Below are positions 1-6,538 of a stretch of DNA of 7,674 nucleotides, in pieces. The translations under genes were made by a program, and so were the position numbers. The stretch lies in NCBI GenBank assembly GCA_001995005.1, contig MDJN01000108.1:1-7674 (forward strand), given 5' to 3'. The first letter of the stretch is position 1; each line of letters opens with the position of its first letter. The DNA is from Candidatus Parepulonipiscium sp. PG-Nun2H_MBin03. GTDB lineage: Bacteria > Bacillota > Clostridia > Lachnospirales > Cellulosilyticaceae. The notes beneath the pieces were generated by a model that saw only the letters and a program-made list of their open reading frames with translations, was not told the DNA's origin and searched no databases.

Positions 1-3
1 TTA

Positions 4-74
4 ATCTGAAAAGATTACTTGCTCTTTATCTCACCGCCTAAGAGGCGGGAGTATCAGAGCAAGTTCTTTCAGAT
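4..74. repeat. Long imperfect inverted repeat (hairpin)
   Basis: Three nested complementary blocks are visible. ATCTGAAA at 4-11 pairs with TTTCAGAT at 67-74, ACTTGCTCT at 17-25 pairs with AGAGCAAGT at 56-64, and CCGCCT at 34-39 pairs with AGGCGG at 43-48 around an AAG loop. CTC at 30-32 can also pair with GAG at 49-51, leaving A33 bulged. The fold is much more GC-rich than its surroundings. It lies upstream of the predicted promoter, so it is not part of the leader of the downstream operon. No U-tract follows the 3' arm, so it is not a textbook intrinsic terminator, although it could form the 3' end of an upstream transcript. Subterminal imperfect hairpins of this kind are also typical of IS200/IS605 element ends, but no transposase is in the window to support that. 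The structure is clear; the role is not. Confidence 0.7.
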
Positions 75-92
75 AAATTTCCTAAATGTTCC

Positions 93-121
93 TTGTCAAG
101 AGAAATATTAAGTTGTATAAT
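93..121 (+). promoter_or_regulatory. Sigma-A type promoter for the operon
   Basis: TTGTCA at 93-98 matches the -35 consensus in five of six positions. TATAAT at 116-121 is a perfect -10 box, and the spacer is 17 nt. The expected transcript start is about 127-129, giving a leader of roughly 90 nt before the first start codon at 217. No other pair this good was seen in the non-coding stretch, and no gap downstream exceeds 21 nt, so this is the most likely promoter for all nine genes. Internal promoters cannot be excluded by eye. Confidence 0.65.
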
Positions 122-126
122 ACATT

Positions 127-179
127 GTAAACTCACCCTTTATTTGGAGTATAAGACATTTTTACTCGGGGTAGTTCAC
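127..179 (+). promoter_or_regulatory. Structured 5' leader, interrupted hairpin
   Basis: The RNA starting at about the predicted transcript start can fold into one long hairpin. GTAAACT at 127-133 pairs with AGTTCAC at 173-179 with one A-C mismatch. ACCC at 135-138 pairs with GGGT at 169-172. GAGTA at 147-151 pairs with TACTC at 163-167. An asymmetric internal loop (139-146 on the 5' side, a single G on the 3' side) and an 11-nt apical loop separate the helices. It ends 26 nt before the ribosome binding site and has no U-tract, so an attenuator terminator is unlikely. It matches none of the riboswitch consensus sequences I could recall (lysine, purine, Moco, preQ1). It may be a small regulatory element, an mRNA-stabilising 5' hairpin, or a remnant of an IS200/IS605-type end, since it finishes in GGGGTAGTTCAC. 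Confidence 0.4.
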
Positions 180-216
180 TATATATTATTTCTATATTTA
201 ATGTTGGAGGCATTAT

Positions 217-1473
217 ATGTACATTACAACTATAGGTAGTTATACCAAAGATACAAATTTTTTTCAAGACCATAGTCCGTTTGACCTTATTCAGGAATAT
301 GGCAGTCCTCTTTATGTCTATAATGAGAATATTTTGCGTGAAAAACTGAAAAATATTAAAAATTTAGTGAAATATAAAAATTTTGTCCCTCATTATTCTA
401 TTAAGGCAAATACTAATATACATTTGCTAAAGATAGTTAAATCAGAAGGTCTGCATGCTGATACTATGAGTCCTGGCGAAATATTTATGGCACTTGAATC
501 AGGTTTTTCTAGTGAAGAATTATTTTTTATTCCAAATAACGCTACAAAAGACGATTTTATGTATGCAATTGAGCACAACGTTCTAACTAGTGTTGATTCT
601 TTATCTCAACTTGAACTTTACTCTAGTCTTAATCCAAATAGTAAAGTTGCCATTAGGTTTAATCCAGGTGTTGGTGCTGGACATCATGATAAGGTGGTTA
701 CAGCGGGTAAAAAGACTAAATTTGGTGTTAATCTCTCTGACTTTAATGAAGTTAGCAGAATACTTGAGCAGAATAATATGACCCTTGTAGGAATTAATCA
801 ACATATAGGCTCTTTATTTATGGATAGTGCCTCATTTATCGAGAGTACCACACAATTATTAGAATTTGCTAAGGAATTTGACAGTCTTGAATTTATTGAT
901 TTAGGTGGTGGATTTGGGATACCTTATCATAAACAAGGCGGCGAACTTCCTCTTGATTTTGACGACTTAGGACACAAATTAGATGAACTATTTAGTAAAT
1001 TTTCTAAAGAATATGGGCGTGATATTCAGTTTCAAATTGAACCAGGACGTTACATTGCTTGTGAATGTGGAATCATCTTAGGCCAAGTTACAGGTATCAA
1101 ACAAAATGCAGATACAACTTATATGGGTTGTGACATTGGTTTTAATGTACTTGCTAGACCAGTTATGTATGATTCACATCATGACATTGAATTTTACTCT
1201 GCAAATCCGCAAGCTGATACTACAAAACAACCTATTACAGTAGTTGGAAACATTTGTGAGAGTGGCGATATTATTGCTAAAGATAGGATGTTACCTGTAC
1301 CTACGCCGAATGATTTGATTGGAATAATGGATGCTGGGGCATATGGTTTTACCATGTCTAGCTCATATAATCAACGTCCACGTTGTGCAGAGATTTTGAT
1401 TAACTCCTCGTCTGATGTCTCTATTATTAGAAGACGAGAAACCTTTGAAGATTTAGTATCACTCATGAGATAA
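217..1473 (+). CDS. lysA: Diaminopimelate decarboxylase (LysA type)
   Basis: A PLP-dependent fold-III decarboxylase of 418 residues, the usual length for LysA, which converts meso-diaminopimelate to L-lysine and CO2 in the cytoplasm. Lys63 in HYSIKANTN should form the Schiff base with PLP. TKFG (167-170), HIGS (196-199), DLGGGFGIPY (228-237) and EPGRYI (275-280) build the TIM-barrel cofactor and phosphate sites. Arg314 in the ARPVMYDSHH segment, CESGD (347-351), DAGAYG (372-377) and SSSYNQRPR (381-389) are the C-terminal substrate and dimer-interface motifs, so the enzyme looks intact. A strong GGAGG at 206-210, 6 nt before ATG, supports the start. The 12-nt gap to xdhC places it in the same operon, which is odd because the other genes concern molybdenum cofactor. 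The family also contains decarboxylases for ornithine, lysine and carboxynorspermidine; the motifs favour diaminopimelate, but another substrate is possible here. Confidence 0.87.
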   Translation: MYITTIGSYTKDTNFFQDHSPFDLIQEYGSPLYVYNENILREKLKNIKNLVKYKNFVPHYSIKANTNIHLLKIVKSEGLHADTMSPGEIFMALESGFSSEELFFIPNNATKDDFMYAIEHNVLTSVDSLSQLELYSSLNPNSKVAIRFNPGVGAGHHDKVVTAGKKTKFGVNLSDFNEVSRILEQNNMTLVGINQHIGSLFMDSASFIESTTQLLEFAKEFDSLEFIDLGGGFGIPYHKQGGELPLDFDDLGHKLDELFSKFSKEYGRDIQFQIEPGRYIACECGIILGQVTGIKQNADTTYMGCDIGFNVLARPVMYDSHHDIEFYSANPQADTTKQPITVVGNICESGDIIAKDRMLPVPTPNDLIGIMDAGAYGFTMSSSYNQRPRCAEILINSSSDVSIIRRRETFEDLVSLMR

Positions 1474-1485
1474 CGGAGAAAAAAT

Positions 1486-2430
1486 ATGAAAAAATTACTA
1501 GAACTTGCAATTGATACACTAAAAACTACAGACTCTATTGTACTTGCAACAATAATTTATGCTACAGGCTCTACTCCTAGAGAAGCCGGAGCTATAATGT
1601 TAGTTTCAAAAGACGGCCCCATCGGTGGCACGGTTGGCGGTGGTACCGTTGAACATGAAAGCATTGAGTTGGCCAAAAAACTACTACATGATAATGCTTG
1701 TGGCTTTACTAAAAGATTTATACTAGATACTAAACAAGCTGGATCATTAGGCATGGTTTGTGGTGGAACAACAGATATTTTATTTACGCCTATCAATGAT
1801 TCGGCTCCTTTAGAACACGCATTAAAACTTATACAAAACAACACCTCCATAGGTGCCTTAAAATTTAGTCTAACTGGTGATAATATTAGTTGCGATAATC
1901 AAGCTGATATTAACATTACAGCTAAGGATGCTGAATTTTTCTATCTATCTCTTAAAAATAATCGTCGTATTATATTATTTGGGGCAGGCCATGTTGGTAC
2001 AGAAGTCGCTCATATGTTAGCTTATTTAGATATAAACTATGTTATATTTGATGATAGAGATGAATTTTTAAGTATAGAAAATTTCCCCACTGCTCAAAAT
2101 AGACATGTGATTAACTTCTCTGAGCTTAATTCTCTAAACGATAAATTAGGTAATATATCTGATACAGATGGTTTTTGTATAATGACTCGTGGCCATGTTG
2201 GCGATTTAGATGTTGCTCGTTTTGCTCTTAATACTAAGGCTGGTTATATAGGGCTTATGGGAAGTGATACTAAGAAAAAATATGTATTTGACACATTACA
2301 AGGCGAAGGTTACTCAACAGATAGAATTAATTGTCCTATAGGACTTAGTATTGGTGCACAAACTCCAAAAGAAATTGCTATCTCTGTTGTATCTCAGATA
2401 CTAAAATGGAAATATAACTTATTACACTAG
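1486..2430 (+). CDS. xdhC: XdhC/CoxI-family molybdenum hydroxylase maturation factor
   Basis: A 314-residue two-domain protein of the XdhC/CoxI family. In xanthine dehydrogenase systems XdhC binds molybdenum cofactor, protects it, and supports exchange of its oxo ligand for sulfur before insertion into the apoenzyme. The N-terminal domain carries GSTPREAGA (28-36), GGTVGGGTVE (47-56) and MVCGG with Cys92. The C-terminal Rossmann domain opens with ILFGAGHVG (163-171) and continues with RGHVGDLDVAR (235-245), YIGLMGS (254-260) and CPIGLSIGAQTPKEIAIS (283-300), all family hallmarks. GGAG at 1475-1478 lies 7 nt before ATG. With yqeB and yqeC directly behind it, it probably serves a selenium-dependent hydroxylase and may handle a selenated rather than a sulfurated cofactor; that last step is inference. 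Confidence 0.9.
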   Translation: MKKLLELAIDTLKTTDSIVLATIIYATGSTPREAGAIMLVSKDGPIGGTVGGGTVEHESIELAKKLLHDNACGFTKRFILDTKQAGSLGMVCGGTTDILFTPINDSAPLEHALKLIQNNTSIGALKFSLTGDNISCDNQADINITAKDAEFFYLSLKNNRRIILFGAGHVGTEVAHMLAYLDINYVIFDDRDEFLSIENFPTAQNRHVINFSELNSLNDKLGNISDTDGFCIMTRGHVGDLDVARFALNTKAGYIGLMGSDTKKKYVFDTLQGEGYSTDRINCPIGLSIGAQTPKEIAISVVSQILKWKYNLLH

Positions 2431-2451
2431 AAAATAGGAGGCTTATTATAT

Positions 2452-3240
2452 ATGGATAAAACAGTAATTGTGCGTGGCGGTGGAGACTTAGCTAGTGGAA
2501 CAATATATAAATTATGGCAAAATAATTATAAGGTACTTGTGCTTGAAATATCTGCCCCATCAGCTATTAGAAGGAAAGTTTCATTTTGTGAATGTATATA
2601 CCAAGATTCAGTATGCGTAGAAAATGCTACTGCCGTAAAAGTTAATAATCTAGATGAGATTAAAAAAGCTTGGCAAAACAACCAAATTCCTGTTGCCATA
2701 GACCCTAAAGCCGAATGGATTAAAAGCTTAAAACCTGATATTGTTATAGACGCTGTTTTAGCAAAGAAGAATTTAGGTATGACCAAAGACCTAGCCCCTC
2801 TTACTATAGCATTGGGGCCTGGTTTCGAGGCTGGAAACGATGTAGACGTAGTTATAGAAACTATGCGTGGTGACACACTGGGCAAAATTATTACAAAAGG
2901 TTTTGCTATGGAAAACACTGGTATTCCTGGTGTAATTGCAGGATACTCTAAAGAACGTGTTATTCATTCGCCTTGTGCAGGCATCATAAATAATAAAGCT
3001 GCCATTGGAGATATTGTAAAAGCTGACCAAATTATAGCTGAAGTACAAGGCGATGTTACAATGCCTATTAAAGCTACTATAGACGGTAGGTTACGAGGAC
3101 TTATTAGAAATAATTATTCTGTTAGTAAAGGTTTTAAAATAGCAGATATAGACCCTAGACTAGACGAAAACTGGGAACTTATTTCTGATAAAGCACAAAC
3201 TATTGCAAATAGTGTATTAGAAGTAATTAAGGCTAATTAA
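2452..3240 (+). CDS. yqeB: YqeB, selenium-dependent molybdenum hydroxylase accessory protein
   Basis: A 262-residue member of the EF2563/YqeB family, which is found almost only in genomes with predicted selenium-dependent molybdenum hydroxylases. Its biochemical step is not established. A Rossmann-like N-terminus is visible in VRGGGDLASG (7-16), followed by IRRKVSF (39-45), DAVLAKKNLG (100-109), IALGPGFEAG (119-128), VIETMRG (134-140) and NTGIPG (155-160). The C-terminal third resembles a small biotinyl/barrel-sandwich fold (IGDIVKADQIIAEVQG, about 185-200) and ends with DGRLRGLIR (211-219) and KIADIDPR (229-236). AGGAGG at 2436-2441 supports the start, with a fairly long 10-nt spacer. Its TAA stop abuts the yqeC ATG with no gap, so the two are probably translationally coupled. 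This gene and yqeC are the strongest evidence in the window for a selenium-molybdenum enzyme in this organism. Confidence 0.9.
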   Translation: MDKTVIVRGGGDLASGTIYKLWQNNYKVLVLEISAPSAIRRKVSFCECIYQDSVCVENATAVKVNNLDEIKKAWQNNQIPVAIDPKAEWIKSLKPDIVIDAVLAKKNLGMTKDLAPLTIALGPGFEAGNDVDVVIETMRGDTLGKIITKGFAMENTGIPGVIAGYSKERVIHSPCAGIINNKAAIGDIVKADQIIAEVQGDVTMPIKATIDGRLRGLIRNNYSVSKGFKIADIDPRLDENWELISDKAQTIANSVLEVIKAN

Positions 3241-3966
3241 ATGCTGTATCAAAAATTAGGCATACAGCCTTCTGATGTTGTATCATTTATAGGTGGCGGC
3301 GGCAAAACTAGTAGCATTTTTAGAATTGCAGATGAACTTATAGAAACTCATCATACAGTAATTATTACTACTACTACCAAAATGGCACTGCCCACTATAG
3401 ATGATAAATATCAATTAACTATACCTTTAACTTATTCTCATATACAAGAAAATTTAAATAAAAGCTACTATTCATTTGTGGCACATAAATATAATGATTA
3501 TAAAATAACAGGAGTTAATGACAAGCTTCTAGGTCAGCTTACATCTATATGTGATGTAATGCTTATAGAAGCTGATGGAGCTTATAGGTTACCTCTTAAA
3601 ATCCCAAATGATACTGAACCCGTAATTCCGTCATTTTGTAATAAGCTAGTCATATTACTGGGTATATCGGCAATTGGCCAAACTCTAGAACAGTCCTGCT
3701 TTAGATATACGCAACTGCAGCATAATTTTCCGTACAATAGCCATGATACTATAACTGCGTCTATCATGGCAGATATTGCAACTTCACATGATGGGTTATT
3801 GAAAAATACACAAGGGCTAACTCCTATATATATAATTAACCAAGTTGAAACTGCAACTCAACTACATGCTGCTAGAATTGTTGCTAATCTTATAAAAGCA
3901 AGGTGCAATTCAACAGTGCTGATTACTGCCGTACAAAATCGTTTACAAGATATTTTTATAATTTGA
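3241..3966 (+). CDS. yqeC: YqeC, selenium-dependent hydroxylase accessory protein
   Basis: A 241-residue protein of the YqeC family, a predicted nucleotide-binding accessory factor that co-occurs with YqeB and selenium-dependent molybdenum hydroxylases; its activity is unproven. The N-terminus has a glycine-rich P-loop-like motif, GGGGKTS (18-24). It is followed by TTTTKM (43-48), the family core LIEADGAYRLPLK (108-120) with EPVIP (126-130), and a late INQVE (199-203) that resembles the base-recognition strand of P-loop GTPases. The start codon follows the yqeB stop immediately, and only a weak TAAGG at 3228-3232 precedes it, so initiation probably depends on ribosomes finishing yqeB. The stop codon sits inside the ribosome binding site of the next gene. 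Length is normal for the family and no disruption is visible. Confidence 0.88.
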   Translation: MLYQKLGIQPSDVVSFIGGGGKTSSIFRIADELIETHHTVIITTTTKMALPTIDDKYQLTIPLTYSHIQENLNKSYYSFVAHKYNDYKITGVNDKLLGQLTSICDVMLIEADGAYRLPLKIPNDTEPVIPSFCNKLVILLGISAIGQTLEQSCFRYTQLQHNFPYNSHDTITASIMADIATSHDGLLKNTQGLTPIYIINQVETATQLHAARIVANLIKARCNSTVLITAVQNRLQDIFII

Positions 3967-3970
3967 GGTG
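3965..3970 (+). promoter_or_regulatory. Ribosome binding site deciding the NTPase start
   Basis: GAGGTG at 3965-3970 overlaps the yqeC TGA stop and lies 4 nt before ATG at 3975. The in-frame upstream ATG at 3903 has no comparable site (only AAGG at 3899-3902, directly against it). It would also add 24 residues ahead of the conserved P-loop strand. Confidence 0.7.
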
Positions 3971-3974
3971 CAAC

Positions 3975-4568
3975 ATGAATAATATATTTTTAGAAGGCAA
4001 AACAAATGTTGGTAAAACTACATTAATACTAGATATATGCAAACAACTAAATTTAGATACTACAGGCTTTATTAGTGTTAAGGTTTGTGACGATGCTAGC
4101 GAAAGTGTTGGTTTTTTAATGCAACCTTATGAAAATTTTACAAATACCGTCATTAATATTAATGTTGCTAATAAAGAACTTATGTTTATGACAGGTTTAA
4201 CTTTTAACCGTTCTATACATTTAGAGGTATTCCCCAGATTAATACCTTATTTTAAGGAGTTTGAAACTAAACAATGTTTCATAATGGATGAGATAGGTGG
4301 CATAGAATTATTATCAGTAGATTTTTATAATTTTATCTTAGAAGTTCTAAATAGTCCTATATTTTGTATTGGTACTTTAAAAAGTATAGATAACTTGCAT
4401 AAAATGTATCATAAGTGCAATGCGCAATTATCTGCCCAATTAAATGAACAGGACGTTCTAGATTTTAGAGCAAAATTACTAAAAGCTTCTACTGTACTCA
4501 CCTTAACAAAAGATAATAAAGAACAAGTTAAATCATCTATTATAGATATAGTTAAAAGGAGCACGTAA
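3975..4568 (+). CDS. THEP1-like P-loop nucleoside-triphosphatase
   Basis: A 197-residue protein starting at ATG 3975, not at the in-frame ATG at 3903 that lies inside yqeC, because of the binding site at 3965-3970 and because family members begin directly with the beta strand before the P-loop. Walker A is GKTNVGKT (8-15). Walker B is CFIMDEIGGIELLS (101-114), in which DEIG followed by EL and S matches the THEP1/NTPase_1 family of small NTPases, whose known members hydrolyse ATP and GTP with low specificity and no firm cellular role. IGTLKS (122-127) fits the strand after Walker B. It sits between yqeC and an ABC importer, so it may act on a nucleotide or cofactor step linked to molybdenum cofactor, in a position where one might expect a MobB-like GTPase. 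The fold is confident, family placement fair, function unknown. Confidence 0.75.
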   Translation: MNNIFLEGKTNVGKTTLILDICKQLNLDTTGFISVKVCDDASESVGFLMQPYENFTNTVININVANKELMFMTGLTFNRSIHLEVFPRLIPYFKEFETKQCFIMDEIGGIELLSVDFYNFILEVLNSPIFCIGTLKSIDNLHKMYHKCNAQLSAQLNEQDVLDFRAKLLKASTVLTLTKDNKEQVKSSIIDIVKRST

Positions 4569-4570
4569 AA

Positions 4571-5557
4571 ATGAAATTAATCTCTGTCCTATCTTTAATT
4601 ATTCCTCTAACACTATCGGCCTGTACTTCTGCAGCATCGGATAGTATTACTTTAATTACAGTAACCGACCATACTGGAGCAGAAACTACATTAGATAAAA
4701 TACCTGAACGAATTGTTAGTGGGTATTATATTACTACCTCAACTCTTATTGCACTTGGTTTATCTGATAATATAATCGGTGTTGGAAAAGGGATTATGGA
4801 CGAAAAACTATGCACCTTGGCGGCACCGCATATATTGGATTTGCCTAATACTGGTTCTTTAAAAGAAGTTGATTTTGAGCAAATTATGGCTCTTGAGCCT
4901 GATTTAGTAATACTTTCTGTTAAGTTAAAAGACTCAGCACAAACTCTAAATGGCTTAGGTATCAAAACAATATGCGTGGATAATGAGACTCCTGAACTGT
5001 TAAATGAAATGATAGAAATTATAGGAATAGCAACCAATACACAAGATATTGCACATGACCTTATACAGCATTCTAACACTGCTCTTGAAAATTTGGCAAC
5101 AACACTTGACGGTGTAACTAAACCTACAGTTTATCTTGCAGGAAACAGCGATTTATTATCTACAGCAGGCCCTTTAATGTATCAGCATAGCTTAATAGAA
5201 AATGCAGGTGCTATAAATGTAGCAAGTGGTATAACAGATAATTACTGGGCAAATATTTCATATGAACAATTATTATCATATGACCCTGAGTATATTATGA
5301 TTACCCCAAACGCAACATATGATATTGAAGATGTCTTAAATAACGAGCATATACAAAGCTTACAATGCATTCAAGAACAAAAAGTTATTAAAATGCCCTT
5401 TACTATAGAAGCTTGGGACTCCCCTGTTCCTAGTGCTTATTTAGGCTCGCTATGGCTTAGTAGTATGTTACACTCTGACATATATTCTTACGAAGAATTT
5501 ACATTAGAAGTTAACGAATTTTATCAAACATATTATGGTTTTGATACTACGGTATAA
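4571..5557 (+). CDS. ABC importer substrate-binding lipoprotein (BtuF/FepB/MolA superfamily)
   Basis: A 328-residue class III binding protein. A short signal peptide with a lipobox (LSAC, Cys18) should anchor it to the outer face of the membrane. The mature part starts with the strand pattern ITVTDHTGAETTL followed by PERIV, typical of the iron-siderophore/cobalamin binding family (Peripla_BP_2). LEPDLVIL (108-115) is the signature of the first lobe; WANISYEQLLSYDPE (226-240) and EAWDSPVPS (280-288) with LGSLWL (291-296) mark the second. This superfamily carries ferric siderophores, haem, cobalamin and, in Haemophilus MolA, molybdate and tungstate. Position among molybdenum cofactor genes favours an oxyanion, but the ligand cannot be read from sequence by eye. 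AAAAGGAG at 4554-4561 lies 9 nt before ATG, inside the end of the NTPase gene. Confidence 0.85.
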   Translation: MKLISVLSLIIPLTLSACTSAASDSITLITVTDHTGAETTLDKIPERIVSGYYITTSTLIALGLSDNIIGVGKGIMDEKLCTLAAPHILDLPNTGSLKEVDFEQIMALEPDLVILSVKLKDSAQTLNGLGIKTICVDNETPELLNEMIEIIGIATNTQDIAHDLIQHSNTALENLATTLDGVTKPTVYLAGNSDLLSTAGPLMYQHSLIENAGAINVASGITDNYWANISYEQLLSYDPEYIMITPNATYDIEDVLNNEHIQSLQCIQEQKVIKMPFTIEAWDSPVPSAYLGSLWLSSMLHSDIYSYEEFTLEVNEFYQTYYGFDTTV

Positions 5558-5560
5558 CAT

Positions 5561-6538
5561 ATGACTAGTTTACGTATTAAGTATTTTTATTCTATTATTA
5601 CAATCTTATTTATTATTAGTTTTATACTATCTATCTTTGTTGGTAAATATCCTCTAAGCATAGAAAAAATTTTAGCTGGTGATGCTATGCAGTTAAATGT
5701 CTTTTTTAATCTCAGACTGTCTCGCACATTAATGGCATTTTTAGCAGGTTTTACCCTTTCTTTAAGCGGTTATGTTTATCAAACGATTTTTAGAAATCCC
5801 ATAGCCTCACCAGATATAATAGGGGTATCATCAGGTGCAAGCTTAGGGGTAGCAATTGGAATTGTATTTTTAAGCGGCAGTACCATTGCTGTTATATCTA
5901 GTGCATTTATTGGTGCCATGTCAGCAGTTATTTTTACTATAGCCGTTGCAAATATGACAAATAAAGAAAATATAACTTCTTTTGTAATTTCTGGTGTAGC
6001 TATTAATTCGTTAACTAGCTCGGCATTAATGTTAATTAAATATGTTGCAGACCCAGAAGGCGAGCTTGCACGCATTGAATATTTTACAATGGGTTCATTT
6101 GCTTCTGTAACTATGGATAAAATTTTTTATAGTTTGCCTATAGTAGTAATAATTTGTATTATTATCTTTAAGATGTTTAGGTTAATTACCCTACTCTCAC
6201 TTGATTATGATGAAGCAAAAATGCTAGGTATCCCCGTTAAGCAAGCTCGTAATTCTATATTATTTTTATTAACTATAGCCATGGCTATTATAATTAGTAT
6301 AACTGGTCGCATAAGTTTTATCGGACTTATTTCCCCTCATGTAGTTAGGTTAGTTAATAAAACATATTCTGTAACATCAATGTTTTTTTCTAGTTTATTA
6401 GGTGCTACTATATTGTTATTTTCAGATTGTTTAGCGAGAAGCTTAGGCGAATCTGAAATACCAATAAGTGTATTAACTTCATTTATAGGGGCACCACTAC
6501 TCATTTTTCTGGTAATACGAGGAGATAGAAAATGTTAG
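5561..6538 (+). CDS. FecCD-type ABC transporter permease
   Basis: A 325-residue polytopic membrane protein of the FecCD/BtuC family, usually about ten helices and working as a homodimer. Hydrophobic segments begin at about residues 8-28 and continue through 56-74, 94-115, 117-130, 188-206, 224-238 and 262-277. Family motifs are intact: RNPIASPDIIGVSSGAS (78-94), the cytoplasmic loop DEAKMLGIPVKQAR (207-220) that contacts the ATPase, GRISFIGLISPHVVRL (239-254) and IPISVLTSFIGAPLLIFLV (290-308). Only 3 nt separate it from the binding protein stop and no clear Shine-Dalgarno is seen upstream, so translation is probably coupled. Its last 7 nt overlap the ATPase gene. The stretch after PHVVRL lacks the G-x-D-H-R motif common in siderophore permeases, which fits a non-siderophore cargo only weakly. 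Confidence 0.9.
   Translation: MTSLRIKYFYSIITILFIISFILSIFVGKYPLSIEKILAGDAMQLNVFFNLRLSRTLMAFLAGFTLSLSGYVYQTIFRNPIASPDIIGVSSGASLGVAIGIVFLSGSTIAVISSAFIGAMSAVIFTIAVANMTNKENITSFVISGVAINSLTSSALMLIKYVADPEGELARIEYFTMGSFASVTMDKIFYSLPIVVIICIIIFKMFRLITLLSLDYDEAKMLGIPVKQARNSILFLLTIAMAIIISITGRISFIGLISPHVVRLVNKTYSVTSMFFSSLLGATILLFSDCLARSLGESEIPISVLTSFIGAPLLIFLVIRGDRKC

Noticed and set aside
4..74. A classical Rho-independent terminator.
   Set aside because: The stem is strong, but the 3' arm is followed by AAATTTCC rather than a run of T.
1..216. A lysine riboswitch ahead of lysA.
   Set aside because: The lysine element is about 180 nt with conserved junction sequences; the leader after the predicted promoter is only about 90 nt and lacks them.
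2526..2918. A 130-codon open frame on the reverse strand.
   Set aside because: It lies entirely within yqeB, whose protein matches its family from end to end; the reverse translation shows no recognisable domain.
3903..3974. A 24-residue N-terminal extension of the NTPase from an in-frame ATG at 3903.
   Set aside because: It lies wholly inside yqeC, has no properly spaced ribosome binding site, and places extra sequence before the P-loop strand; ATG 3975 has GAGGTG at the right distance.
4726..5079. A 117-codon open frame on the reverse strand.
   Set aside because: It is antisense to the binding-protein gene, with no recognisable motif and no promoter or ribosome binding site that I could see.
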